From an uncultured Collinsella sp. (lineage in GTDB: Bacteria; Actinomycetota; Coriobacteriia; Coriobacteriales; Coriobacteriaceae): a DNA stretch of 16,356 nt. Both the position numbers and the translations under genes were made by a program. Shown in pieces: positions 5,464-13,729 of the stretch. The notes under the pieces were generated by a model. The model had not been told where the DNA came from and ran no database searches. It was given only the letters and a program-made list of their open reading frames with translations. The first letter of the stretch is position 1. Every line of letters begins with the position of its first letter. The stretch is from positions 1-16,356 of the forward strand of contig CAUGKA010000030.1 in assembly GCA_959599615.1 (NCBI GenBank), given 5' to 3'.

Positions 5464-8400
5464 TCACGCTTCGCCCCAGAATCTATGCGTGTTGCGCAGG
5501 AGCTGTGCGGTTTTGCCCTCAGCGGCCGCAACGTCGGCCTCGTCAGCCTGCCAGGTCCAGTTGCCCGTGGCCACGCCCGGTACGTTCATGCGCGTGTCGT
5601 CGCCAAGCCCCAGCACGTCCTGCAGCGGCATCATCACCAGGGGAGCGTCGCTTGTCAGCGCGTCGCTCATCAGCTTGGCTGCCACCTCAACACCGCTCGG
5701 CTCGTCGCCGCCCGCAAAGGAGCGCGTGCACCAACCCGCGAGCGTCGACGTGTCGTGCGTTGAGGTGTACAGGATCTTGCCGGGCGTAGGGTGCACGCCG
5801 CAACGAACGTCGTAATCGCTAAACTCCAGTACGTCCATACCGGGGAAGCCGCAAGTCGAAGCCATGGCGCGAACGCCGGGCGTCAGGTAGCCCAAGTCCT
5901 CGGCGATAAAGTTGAGCGGCCCCAGCTCGTCATAGGCGGTCTGGAACAGGTCCTTGCCCGGGCCTGCCAGCCAACGCCCGTCGGCGCAGGCCTTACCCGC
6001 GGGAATGCTAAAGTAGCTGTGGAAGCCCAGGAAGTGATCCAGGCGCACGCGGTCGTAGAGCGAAAACGCACGACGTAGGCGATCCATCCACCAGCTATAG
6101 CCGTTCTGCTTCATGTGGTCCCAGCGGAACGTTGGGTTGCCCCACACCTGGCCCTCGGGCGCAAAGTTGTCGGGCGGCGCGCCAGAAATCTCAATCGCCT
6201 TACCGGTATCGGACAGCCAGAAGTTCTCGGGCTCGCTCCATGCATCGGCCGAATCGTCCGAGACATACATCGGGATATCGCCGATGACCTCGATGCCCTT
6301 CTTGTGCGCGTAGTTCATGAGCTCGCACCAGGCCAGGTCAAAGCGGTACTGCATGTACGCCTGAAGCTCGGCCTCGTCGTGGAAGCGTTTGTCGTCGATC
6401 AGATGCTCGTTGTAGCGCGCAACATCTGCCGGCCAATCGTGGCGCGATTCGCCCTCAAAGTACTTTTTGACGGCCATATAGACGCAGTACTTCTCGAGCC
6501 AATCGGCATTGCGATGTTTAAACGCGGTGTACAGCGGATCGGCATCCTCGCCGCCGCGGGCCTTCCAGGTCTCAAAGTCGGCGGCCAGCTCCTCGTGGCT
6601 CTCGGGCAGCAGATCGATATTGCCTGCAAAGGCCGAAGGACCGGCGTAAGGGGAGCGGAAGAAGTCCGTGGGGTTGACAGGCAGGACCTGCCAGTAGCGC
6701 ATGCCCATAGCGGCCATATGGTCGATAAAACGACGCGTGGGCGCGCCGATCGTGCCGGGCTTACCGTCGTCGGTCGGCACCGATGTGATATGGCACACAA
6801 CGCCCGCACCGTGATCGAGCGGCTCCTGCAGACGCTGCTCGGCGTGGTGATAGATGATCGACGATCCCAGCGGATACAGGTCGAGCGTGACGGTGCCATT
6901 GTGAATCTCGCACTCGTGACCGCTAATCACATCACTCGCGCATTCGTCGAGCGCCGGAATCGTCACGCGGTGTGAATTGCGCAGGCTGCGGTTGATGATA
7001 ACCGTCGCGGCCTCGCCATCCTTGCCCGTGCGGTTGTATGCCAGCACCTCGTCGTTGAGCGCGAAGGCCTTGATCTCGCCGTCGATCATAAACGGCAGTG
7101 CGCGGCGTACGGCGGAGGCGTTTTTGACAATAGCCAGCGTGTCGAAGTCGTGCAGTTGGTCCTTGGTCGGCAGCGTGCGGCGATTGCCCGGATCGGTCAG
7201 GCCCTCCAAGCCGTACTCATCGCCGTAGTAGATTGAAGGCACGCCGGGGAAGGTCATCTGCATGAGCGTTGCAAGCCAAAAACGGCTCTTGGCAAGGCCC
7301 ATCGAGTTCTCGTCTAGGCGCCATTTGCTTCGCTCGCACTCGGACAGCTGCGACTCGTCGGGGCCGCCGCCGAGCACCGAGATGATACGCGGGCGGTCGT
7401 GGCTCGAAAGCAGGTTGAGCGCGCAGGACAGGGCTTCGCGCGGATAATTCTCGCGCAGGGTTTCGATATCCTCGGCTGCCTGGTAGGCGTTCTTGTAGCC
7501 CATCAAAAAGCCGATGACCATGTCACGGAAGGGGTTATCCATAGCAGAGTCCAGCTCGGAGCCCTGCAGGTAGCGGCGCAGATGGCCGTAGCTAATCTTG
7601 TTGGAGGCGTCTTCCCAGACTTCGCCGAGCAACAGTGCATCAGGCTTTTCGGCAAGTACGGCCTTCTTGATCTCGGCCAGAAAGTCGTCGGAAAGCTCGT
7701 CAGCGACGTCCAGACGCCAGCCATGGGCACCGGCGCGCAGCCATTTGCGGATCACGCCGTCCTTGCCCAGGAGCTTCTCGCGTACCAGCTCGGACTTCTC
7801 GTTGATGGCTGGCATGTTGCCAACGCCCCACCAGCAGTCGTACGAGCCGTCCTCGTGGAAATAAAACGCATCGCGCCACGGCGAGTCCTCGCTCTGCCAC
7901 GCACCCACGCCGGGGTAGTTGCCGTAGCGGTTGAAATAGATGGAGTCGTCACCCGTATGGTTAAAAACGCCGTCCAGGATGATGGAGATGCCCAGCTTCT
8001 CGGCTGCCTGGCACAGCTCGGTAAAGTCCTGCTCGGTGCCCAGGATTGGGTCGATTTTGGTGTAGTCGGCCGTGTCGTAGCGGTGGTTGCTCGCGGCCTC
8101 AAAGATGGGGTTGAGGTAGATGGCCGTAAAGCCCAGCTCCGCGATGCGGGGCAGGTCAATTTGGATGCCCTTGAGCGAGCCGCCGTAGAAGTCCCAGGTC
8201 TTGATGGAGCCGTCCTCGGCGCGCTCGTATACGGGCGGCTCGTTCCAGTCCTCGACCATACGGCGCTGGATTCCGTTGCGCGGTTTTTCGACCTCGGCCA
8301 GCGTGCGCTCGCGCCAGTTTTCGTCACGGGCGTAGCGATCGGGGAAGATCTGGTAGACCATGCCACGCTCGTACCACTCGGGACGCACTTCGCGGTGCTT

Positions 8401-8760
8401 ATAGACGGTAATCTGGAAGGACGGCACCTCGGCGTAGTCGTAGGTTACGCCCTCGCCGCCGGTGCGGCCCTGCGGTGCGCCCAGACGAACCTCGGGCTGG
8501 CCCTCGATATTGCAGATAAAGCTGTACCAGACAAGACAGGGCTCGGTGCACTCCAGCTCGGCGGTAAAGATGCCGTCGCCCTCGTGCGTCATGGGATACA
8601 GAGTTTCCCCGATCTCATCGACCCAGGTTCGCAGCGTAAGCGTTGCCTGGTTGGGGTCGGCATCCTCCAAAATTACCGACAGCGAAACGGAAGTTCCTGT
8701 GGTCACAGCGCCAAACGGAGTGCGAAACTGCGGCAGACGGCTGTTGTGTATCAATCTCAT
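5464..8760 (-). CDS. GH13 amylase/neopullulanase fused to GH77 4-alpha-glucanotransferase
   Basis: Two glycosidase domains in one cytoplasmic chain of 1,098 residues; no signal peptide seen. Residues about 1-125 look like an N-terminal carbohydrate-binding domain (CBM34-like). The GH13 barrel (about 130-560) contains YQIFPDRY, the neopullulanase-like MPAINEKS, nucleophile Asp351 (GWRLDVAD), acid/base Glu380 (GEVWED) and Asp455 (SSHDRP). After a beta-domain, GH77 (about 650-1098) has SGAPPDNF, nucleophile Asp908 (VRLDHF), acid/base Glu954 (FIAEDLG) and Asp1003 (STHDTSTL). Both catalytic sets are complete, so it probably both hydrolyses and disproportionates maltodextrins. I choose ATG 8760, where conserved-looking sequence begins (MRLIHNSRLPQF). 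The frame is open to ATG 8856, but that start lacks a ribosome binding site and lies upstream of a candidate promoter. A malQ-like name would describe only half. Confidence 0.93.
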   Translation of the reverse strand: MRLIHNSRLPQFRTPFGAVTTGTSVSLSVILEDADPNQATLTLRTWVDEIGETLYPMTHEGDGIFTAELECTEPCLVWYSFICNIEGQPEVRLGAPQGRTGGEGVTYDYAEVPSFQITVYKHREVRPEWYERGMVYQIFPDRYARDENWRERTLAEVEKPRNGIQRRMVEDWNEPPVYERAEDGSIKTWDFYGGSLKGIQIDLPRIAELGFTAIYLNPIFEAASNHRYDTADYTKIDPILGTEQDFTELCQAAEKLGISIILDGVFNHTGDDSIYFNRYGNYPGVGAWQSEDSPWRDAFYFHEDGSYDCWWGVGNMPAINEKSELVREKLLGKDGVIRKWLRAGAHGWRLDVADELSDDFLAEIKKAVLAEKPDALLLGEVWEDASNKISYGHLRRYLQGSELDSAMDNPFRDMVIGFLMGYKNAYQAAEDIETLRENYPREALSCALNLLSSHDRPRIISVLGGGPDESQLSECERSKWRLDENSMGLAKSRFWLATLMQMTFPGVPSIYYGDEYGLEGLTDPGNRRTLPTKDQLHDFDTLAIVKNASAVRRALPFMIDGEIKAFALNDEVLAYNRTGKDGEAATVIINRSLRNSHRVTIPALDECASDVISGHECEIHNGTVTLDLYPLGSSIIYHHAEQRLQEPLDHGAGVVCHITSVPTDDGKPGTIGAPTRRFIDHMAAMGMRYWQVLPVNPTDFFRSPYAGPSAFAGNIDLLPESHEELAADFETWKARGGEDADPLYTAFKHRNADWLEKYCVYMAVKKYFEGESRHDWPADVARYNEHLIDDKRFHDEAELQAYMQYRFDLAWCELMNYAHKKGIEVIGDIPMYVSDDSADAWSEPENFWLSDTGKAIEISGAPPDNFAPEGQVWGNPTFRWDHMKQNGYSWWMDRLRRAFSLYDRVRLDHFLGFHSYFSIPAGKACADGRWLAGPGKDLFQTAYDELGPLNFIAEDLGYLTPGVRAMASTCGFPGMDVLEFSDYDVRCGVHPTPGKILYTSTHDTSTLAGWCTRSFAGGDEPSGVEVAAKLMSDALTSDAPLVMMPLQDVLGLGDDTRMNVPGVATGNWTWQADEADVAAAEGKTAQLLRNTHRFWGEA

Positions 8761-8820
8761 AATACGGTCCAGTTCAATAGAATCACGGCCTGCGGGCCAT
8801 GGCTTTACGCACAGGATGTA

Positions 8821-8849
8821 AGTATATCTGTTGTACATAGGCTGTATAA
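8821..8849 (-). promoter_or_regulatory. Candidate promoter of the GH13-GH77 gene
   Basis: On the minus strand a -10-like TATACT (8826-8821, 5 of 6 matches to TATAAT) lies 17 bp after a poor -35-like TTATAC (8849-8844). Transcription would begin near 8814, about 54 nt before ATG 8760, which fits the shorter start. The -35 match is weak. Confidence 0.35.
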
Positions 8850-8854
8850 ACAAC
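8830..8854. promoter_or_regulatory. Imperfect dyad, possible operator in the GH13-GH77 promoter
   Basis: A 25-bp dyad with pattern GTTGT-N2-ATA-N5-TAT-N2-ACAAC (8 of 12 symmetric positions) overlaps the candidate -35 and spacer. A repressor or activator dimer could bind here. No regulator gene is present in the window, and no family is assigned. Confidence 0.3.
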
Positions 8855-8914
8855 ATCCGTTTACCATCGGCGAACGGTTGTCCTAGAAAATCGTTTTACC
8901 AACTATTAACAGAG

Positions 8915-8941
8915 AAGGGGCGCCCGGTTGGAGCGCCCCTT
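8915..8941 (-). terminator. Terminator hairpin at the end of the glg operon
   Basis: AAGGGGCGC (8915-8923) and GCGCCCCTT (8933-8941) form a perfect 9-bp stem around a 9-nt loop, 34 bp after the glgA stop. In the minus-strand transcript the stem ends in UU and is followed by CUCUGUUAA, only mildly U-rich. Position argues for the 3' end of the glycogen operon. Confidence 0.6.
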
Positions 8942-8975
8942 GCTTAGGGTTTGATGAGGTTTTGGATCGTCTGGA

Positions 8976-11318
8976 TTAGCGGCGCTTGCGGGTGGCCGTT
9001 GCCTTGCGGACGGAAGTCTTCTTGGTCGGAGCCTTTTTCTCGGTCGGAGCGGCAGGGGAGACCGGGGTCTCCTTGGCAGGCTCGGGCTTAGCCTCTGCCT
9101 TCGGGGCAGCCTTGGTCTTAGCCTTGACCTCGGCGGCCTTCGGTGCCGGCTCGGGCTTGGTCTCCTCTTTGACGGCGGCGGGCATAGCCTCTGCCTTAGG
9201 AGCGGCAGCCTTTGCCGTGGTCTTCTTGGCCGTCGTCGTGCGCTTGCGCGTGGTGGTCTTGGCGGTCGGCTTGGCCTCGACAGCTGCTTCGGCCTTGGGC
9301 TCGGCAGGCGTCTCCTTGACCTTGACGGCGGGCTTTGCGGCAGCCTTCGGAGCGACCTTGGTCGCAGTAGCCTTGGCGGCCGTCGACTTCGTTGCCGTGG
9401 TCTTCTTGGCAGCTGTTGCCTTCTTGGCAGTCGTGGTCGTCTTTTTGGCAGCGGTCTTTGCCGGAGCCTTGGCGGCCGGTTTGGCCTCAGCGACCTCGGC
9501 CTTTACCTCGGGAGCAGCCTCGGCCTCGGCGGCCTTCTTGGCGGCGACGGTCGTGCGCTTGCGCGTGGTCGTTGCTTTGGCAGTAGTTGCCTTGGCAGCG
9601 GTGGTCTTGCTTGCAGCGGCCTTCGTGGTCGTAGCCTTCTTAGCCGTTGCCTTGCGGGCCGTCGTCTTCTTGGCGGCAGACTTAGCCGCGGGCTTCACCT
9701 CAGGCTCGGGCTCGGGAGCAGCTTCGGGCTTCACCTCAGGCTCGGCCTTAACGGGCTCAGCCTCAACCGGCTTCTCCTCGGCCTTGGGCTCCTCAGCGGC
9801 CACCGGCTCAGCAACAGCCTCAGACTCGTCGACAACAGCTGCCGGCCTCTCAATCTCCGGATGCATAAAGAAGTACAGGTCCAGATACTTGTCGGCCGAG
9901 CGCGTCCAGCTAAAGTCCTGGCTCATGGCCTGCGTGACCAGCTGGTTCCAGGCATCGCGGTTATCCCAGAACAGACGCGCCGCGCGGAACACGGCGTCGC
10001 CCATCTCGTCGCCGTTAAAGTTGCTAAACGAAAAGCCCGTGCCCTCGCCGGTAAACTCGTTATACGGGATCACCGTGTCCTTTAGACCGCCGGTCTCGCG
10101 AACAATCGGCAGGGTGCCATAGCGCATGGCGATGATCTGCGACAGGCCGCAGGGCTCAAACTTCGAAGGCATCAGGAACATATCGGCGGCGGCATACATA
10201 CGCTGCGACAGCGCCGGATCGAACTCGATGCGCGCGGCCATGGTGCCGGGGTACTTGTCCTGGAAGTAGCGCAGGCCGTCCTCGTAGTCGCGGTCGCCGG
10301 TGCCCAGCACGGCCACCTGCACGCCGCCGGCCAGGATGCGGTCGAGCGCGTACATGACCAGGTCCATGCCCTTCTGGCGCGTCAGACGCGTGACCATTAC
10401 CATGAGCGGACGGTCGTCGCGAACCTCGAGCCCCAGCTCTTCCTGCAGCTTGGCCTTGCACACGGCCTTGCCCCCACGGTCATCAACCGTGTAGTTGGCG
10501 GCAATGCGCTTGTCGGTCGCCGGGTCAAAGCCCGCCACGTCAATGCCGTTCAAAATGCCCTGCAGCGCATAGGAGCGCTCGCGCAGCACGCCGTCCAGGC
10601 CCTCGCCAAACTCGGGCGTCTGGATCTCGTTGGCATAGGTGGGGCTCACCGTAGTGATGGCGTCGGCATAGCGCAGGGCGCCCAGCATGTAGTTGATGCT
10701 GCAGGCGTCGCAACGCAGCTGCGAGGCAGCCGCCGGAATATGCGCCACGCCCAGGATATCCTCCATCACGGTGTCGCTAAACTGGCCCTGGAACGCCACG
10801 TTGTGGATCGAGAATACGGTCTTGACGCGGTCATACAGCGGCAGGCCCTGGTAAAACTCGCGCAAGAACACTGGCGCCAGCGCCGTCTGCCAGTCATTGC
10901 AGTGCAGGATGTCGCACTCAAAGCCGGCCGGCAGGTGCTGCAGGCTCTCGGTGATGGCCTTGGAGAAGAACGCAAAGCGCTCACCGTCGTCAAAGAAGCC
11001 GTACGGATAGTCGCGTGCAAAGTAGCGCTCGTTGTCGATGAACATATAGGTGACGCCGTCGTGCTCGAGCTTCTCGAGACCGCAGTACTCATTGCGCCAG
11101 CCCAGGCTCACGTAAAAGTCGGAGAAGTGCTCCATCTGCGCCTTGTACTCGTCTTTGATGGTGGCGTACTTGGGCACCATCACGATAACTTCGGCGCCGG
11201 CGCGCACGAGCGCTGCAGGCAGCGAGCCCGCCACGTCGCCCAGGCCACCGGTCTTTACAAACGGTGCGCACTCGGCCGAGGCAAACACGATCTGCATCTT
11301 TTTGCTGGAATCTGCCAT
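8976..11318 (-). CDS. glgA: Glycogen synthase (GT5) with a ~290-residue acidic/basic low-complexity tail
   Basis: Adds glucose from ADP-glucose to alpha-1,4 glucan ends. Residues about 8-488 are a full GT5 synthase: KTGGLGDV (22-29, substrate loop), HCNDWQT (139-145), SIHNVAFQG, TRLTRQKGMD (310-319), FEPCGLSQ with catalytic Glu388, and RETGGLKDT. E. coli GlgA is about 477 residues, so the protein should end here. Instead it runs to 780 with a tail of alternating acidic (E, P, A, V) and basic (K, A, T) blocks, ending ATRKRR. The tail contains no frameshift or stop and is in frame throughout. I choose ATG 11318: GGGAG sits 5 nt upstream, whereas ATG 11330 has no Shine-Dalgarno. It follows glgD after 90 nt containing a hairpin. 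The tail resembles histone-H1-like or AlgP-like sequences; its function is unknown. Confidence 0.96.
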   Translation of the reverse strand: MADSSKKMQIVFASAECAPFVKTGGLGDVAGSLPAALVRAGAEVIVMVPKYATIKDEYKAQMEHFSDFYVSLGWRNEYCGLEKLEHDGVTYMFIDNERYFARDYPYGFFDDGERFAFFSKAITESLQHLPAGFECDILHCNDWQTALAPVFLREFYQGLPLYDRVKTVFSIHNVAFQGQFSDTVMEDILGVAHIPAAASQLRCDACSINYMLGALRYADAITTVSPTYANEIQTPEFGEGLDGVLRERSYALQGILNGIDVAGFDPATDKRIAANYTVDDRGGKAVCKAKLQEELGLEVRDDRPLMVMVTRLTRQKGMDLVMYALDRILAGGVQVAVLGTGDRDYEDGLRYFQDKYPGTMAARIEFDPALSQRMYAAADMFLMPSKFEPCGLSQIIAMRYGTLPIVRETGGLKDTVIPYNEFTGEGTGFSFSNFNGDEMGDAVFRAARLFWDNRDAWNQLVTQAMSQDFSWTRSADKYLDLYFFMHPEIERPAAVVDESEAVAEPVAAEEPKAEEKPVEAEPVKAEPEVKPEAAPEPEPEVKPAAKSAAKKTTARKATAKKATTTKAAASKTTAAKATTAKATTTRKRTTVAAKKAAEAEAAPEVKAEVAEAKPAAKAPAKTAAKKTTTTAKKATAAKKTTATKSTAAKATATKVAPKAAAKPAVKVKETPAEPKAEAAVEAKPTAKTTTRKRTTTAKKTTAKAAAPKAEAMPAAVKEETKPEPAPKAAEVKAKTKAAPKAEAKPEPAKETPVSPAAPTEKKAPTKKTSVRKATATRKRR
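8979..9845 (-). repeat. Low-complexity repetitive coding DNA for the GlgA tail
   Basis: This stretch encodes the tail beyond the synthase fold. On the plus strand it is full of GCC/GTC/TTCTTGGC-type imperfect repeats, reflecting Ala-Lys-Thr codons. It contains an exact 20-bp direct repeat at 9235-9254 and 9550-9569, offset 315 bp (105 codons, in frame), each encoding a TTRKRTT-type motif. The layout from N to C is an acidic/Pro linker, a long K/A/T block, an acidic spacer, a second K/A/T block, a short mixed part with TRKRT, a mixed E/K/P part, and a basic end. Confidence 0.9.
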
Positions 11319-11342
11319 ATTGTCTCCCATGTTGCAATTCGA

Positions 11343-11376
11343 GAATAGCCGCCTGGCGCGAACCGGGCGGCTATTC
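11343..11376 (-). promoter_or_regulatory. Intercistronic hairpin between glgD and glgA
   Basis: GAATAGCCGCC (11343-11353) and GGCGGCTATTC (11366-11376) are perfect inverted repeats of 11 bp with a 12-nt loop; one more A-T pair extends the stem. No U-run follows in the minus-strand RNA. It begins 24 nt upstream of the glgA ATG and 15 nt from its ribosome binding site. A partial terminator, RNA processing site or stability element are the plausible roles. Confidence 0.7.
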
Positions 11377-11408
11377 TACATGTTACGAGCGATGTTGCGG
11401 TGCCAACG

Positions 11409-12536
11409 TTAACGTACGATGGTGGTATCGGAAGTTAACGGAGCCTTGCCCAGCACCAGGATGTTCTCGGGCGTGCCGCGAAGCTCGGTGTTGGTGGGGA
11501 CCACGTTGTTCTTGTCCAGGATGGCGTTCTCGACGCGGGCGCCGCTCTTGATGATGCAGCTTTGGTTGATGATCGAGTTGGTCACCGAAGCACCCTCCTC
11601 GACCACGACGCCGCGCGACAGGATCGAGTTGCGCACGGTGCCCTTGATGATGCAGCCGGCCGAGATGATCGAGTTGCACGCGTGACTGCCGGTCGCATAG
11701 CGCGAAGGCGGCACGTCGTGGGCCTTGGTCAGGATCGGGCGCTCGGGGTCAAAGAGCTGGTCGGCCACGGTCTGGTCGAGCAGGTCCATGCTGCGGCGAT
11801 ACAGCGACTTCTCGCTAAACACGCCCACGACCTCGCCCTTGTACTCGTAGCTGCACACGTCGATGTTGCCAAAGTCGCCCTGGAGCGCCTCGAGCAGGTC
11901 CAGATAGTCGGCGGCCTGGTAGTGGTCGATAATCTCGAGCAGCGTCTCGCGGTTGACGATGCAGCAGTCCATGGAGGCGTTGTCGCCGTACACGACGCCG
12001 GCGCTCACGCCCGTCAGGCGGCCGTTCTCGTTAATCTCGAGCTTGGTCTCGTCATCGACATTGCGCGTGGCCTTGCAGTACACCACGGTCATCTGGGCAC
12101 CGGAGTTCTCGTGCGCCTCGATGATGGTGTTGAGGTCCATGTTAAAGATGATGTTGGTGCCCATCATCACGACATAGGGATTCTCCGAGCGCTGGAACAG
12201 CGTCTTGTTGGAGATGATGTCGCGCAGCAGGAAGCGCATGCCGCCCTTGGTGGTGCCATACGCGTTGCCGGGCACCATGAACAGACCGCCCTTCTTGCGG
12301 TCCAGGCCCCAATCCTTGCCCGAGCCCACATGGTCGATCAGCGAGCGGTAGTTGCCCGGCATGACGACGCCGACGGTCTTGATGCCGGCATTCATCATGT
12401 TGGACAGCGGAAAGTCGATCAGGCGGTAGCGGCCCAAAAACGGAACGGACGCGATGGGGCGATCCTTGAGCAGCACGCTGCCGTAGGTCGAAGAGTAGTT
12501 AGCGGTGATGTAACCGATGGCCTTGCGATTGATCAT
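11409..12536 (-). CDS. glgD: GlgD, non-catalytic glucose-1-phosphate adenylyltransferase subunit
   Basis: Paralogue of GlgC that in Bacillota forms a heteromer with GlgC and raises ADP-glucose synthesis. The N-terminal nucleotidyltransferase fold is present (VPFLGRYRLIDFPLSN and a GTNIIFNMD stretch), but the GGxGxRL pyrophosphate loop seen in neighbouring GlgC is replaced by ITANYSSTYGS, so it should be catalytically dead. The last ~110 residues are left-handed beta-helix hexapeptide repeats (NSIISAGCIIKG, NSILSRGVVVEEG, NSIINQSCIIKSG). I choose ATG 12536 (375 residues, MINRKAIGYI). It lies 4 nt after the glgC stop, with an AGGGGG Shine-Dalgarno inside the end of glgC, implying coupling. An upstream in-frame start at 12575 would overlap glgC. 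A GlgC-GlgD pair is unusual for a typical actinobacterium. Confidence 0.95.
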   Translation of the reverse strand: MINRKAIGYITANYSSTYGSVLLKDRPIASVPFLGRYRLIDFPLSNMMNAGIKTVGVVMPGNYRSLIDHVGSGKDWGLDRKKGGLFMVPGNAYGTTKGGMRFLLRDIISNKTLFQRSENPYVVMMGTNIIFNMDLNTIIEAHENSGAQMTVVYCKATRNVDDETKLEINENGRLTGVSAGVVYGDNASMDCCIVNRETLLEIIDHYQAADYLDLLEALQGDFGNIDVCSYEYKGEVVGVFSEKSLYRRSMDLLDQTVADQLFDPERPILTKAHDVPPSRYATGSHACNSIISAGCIIKGTVRNSILSRGVVVEEGASVTNSIINQSCIIKSGARVENAILDKNNVVPTNTELRGTPENILVLGKAPLTSDTTIVR

Positions 12537-12540
12537 CGGA

Positions 12541-13689
12541 TCATTCCCCCTTCCCGATAACGACGTCATTTCCAACGACGGCCGTATCCTTGGTGGTATC
12601 GACAGAGCCGAGCTTCACGCCCTCTTCGACCGTGGAGTTCTCGCCCAAAATAGCGCGGCAGATGTGCGCGCCGCTCTTAACGTGCGCACCCGGCAGCAGC
12701 ACGGAGTCCTCGACCACGGCGCGCTCCTCGATGATGACATCGGTCGAAAGGATCGAGTGGCGAGCGGTGCCGTAGATCTTGCAGCCGTTGGAGACCAGGC
12801 AGTCGTCCAGACGGCCGTCCGGGCCAATGTAGTGCGGCGGACGCGTGGTAATGTTGGACATGATGGGGAAGTTCTTGTCAAACAGATCGAACTCGGGGTT
12901 GTTGCCCAGCAGGTCCATCGAGGTCTCGTGGAAGCTGGCGATGGTGCCGACATCCTTCCAAAAGCCGTGGAACTCATAGCTGTACAGGCGCTTGTTCTCG
13001 CCGAGCAGCTTGGGGATGATGTCTTTACCAAAGTCGTGGCTTGAGCGCTGGTCCAGAGCGTCCTCCTCGAGCGCCTCGATCAGCACGTCGGCCGAGAAGA
13101 TGTAGATGCCCATGGACGCGAGGTTCGAATCGGGCTTCTCGGGCTTCTCGGTGAACTTGGTGATGCGGCCGTCCTCGGGGTCGGTGGTCAGGATGCCAAA
13201 GCGGCTGGCCTCCTCCCACGGCACGGGCATAACGCTCACCGTGAGGTCGGCGTTGTTCTCAATATGCGTCTTGAGCATCTTGCGGTAGTCCATGCGATAC
13301 AGGTGATCGCCCGAAAGAATCAGGACGTACTTGGGGTCGTTGGCCTTGATGTAGTCGAGGTTCTGCGTAATGGCGTCGGCCGTGCCCGCATTCCAGGCGC
13401 CGCCGGTCTGCGTCTCGTACGGGGGCAGGATCGACACGCCGCCTTCACGGCTGTCCAGATCCCACGCCTCGCCGGAGCCCACGTAGGCATGCAGCAGGTA
13501 GGGACGGTACTGCGTCAGAACGCCCACCGTGTCGATGCCCGAGTTGGAGCAGTTGGAGAGCGAAAAGTCGATAATGCGGAACTTGCCACCAAAGCTAACC
13601 GCCGGTTTGGCGATCTTTTGGGTGAGTGCCCCCAATCGGCTACCCTGTCCTCCTGCGAGGAGCATCGCGATGCATTCTTTCTTACTCAT
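12541..13689 (-). CDS. glgC: Glucose-1-phosphate adenylyltransferase (ADP-glucose pyrophosphorylase), catalytic subunit
   Basis: Makes ADP-glucose from glucose-1-phosphate and ATP, the committed step of bacterial glycogen synthesis. The pyrophosphate loop GGQGSRLG (13-20) and the family segments KPAVSFGGKFRIIDF, GTADAI (102-107), SGDHLYRMDY (126-135) and FTEKPEKP (179-186, with the Lys that contacts glucose-1-phosphate in relatives) are all present. The C-terminal third is a left-handed beta-helix. The length of 382 residues matches Bacillus-type GlgC rather than the ~430-residue enterobacterial form. The start ATG 13689 has AAGGAGA 6-7 nt upstream. It lies 106 nt after glgP and 4 nt before glgD. 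Confidence 0.97.
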   Translation of the reverse strand: MSKKECIAMLLAGGQGSRLGALTQKIAKPAVSFGGKFRIIDFSLSNCSNSGIDTVGVLTQYRPYLLHAYVGSGEAWDLDSREGGVSILPPYETQTGGAWNAGTADAITQNLDYIKANDPKYVLILSGDHLYRMDYRKMLKTHIENNADLTVSVMPVPWEEASRFGILTTDPEDGRITKFTEKPEKPDSNLASMGIYIFSADVLIEALEEDALDQRSSHDFGKDIIPKLLGENKRLYSYEFHGFWKDVGTIASFHETSMDLLGNNPEFDLFDKNFPIMSNITTRPPHYIGPDGRLDDCLVSNGCKIYGTARHSILSTDVIIEERAVVEDSVLLPGAHVKSGAHICRAILGENSTVEEGVKLGSVDTTKDTAVVGNDVVIGKGE

Positions 13690-13729
13690 CGATTTCTCCT
13701 TCTGTCATCGATGTTCCTAAACCCATTAG

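Noticed and set aside
8761..8856. 32-residue N-terminal extension of the GH13-GH77 protein (start at 8856), possibly a signal peptide
   Set aside because: No Shine-Dalgarno at that start, no clear hydrophobic core with a cleavage site, and a candidate promoter lies inside it. Family-like sequence begins at ATG 8760.
7399..8886. 495-codon plus-strand open frame opposite the GH13 domain
   Set aside because: Shadow frame; the minus strand carries all GH13 catalytic residues.
8979..9845. Tail-encoding repeats as a CRISPR array or tandem repeat of fixed unit
   Set aside because: No constant repeat-spacer period; the similarity follows Ala/Lys/Thr codons and stays in frame with glgA.
8986..10122. 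Long plus-strand open frame rich in Ala/Val/Leu that looks like a multi-pass membrane protein
   Set aside because: It is the exact antisense of the GlgA Lys/Ala/Thr tail and C-terminal domain; its hydrophobic look comes from complementing Ala-Lys-Thr codons. It has no ribosome binding site or family motif.
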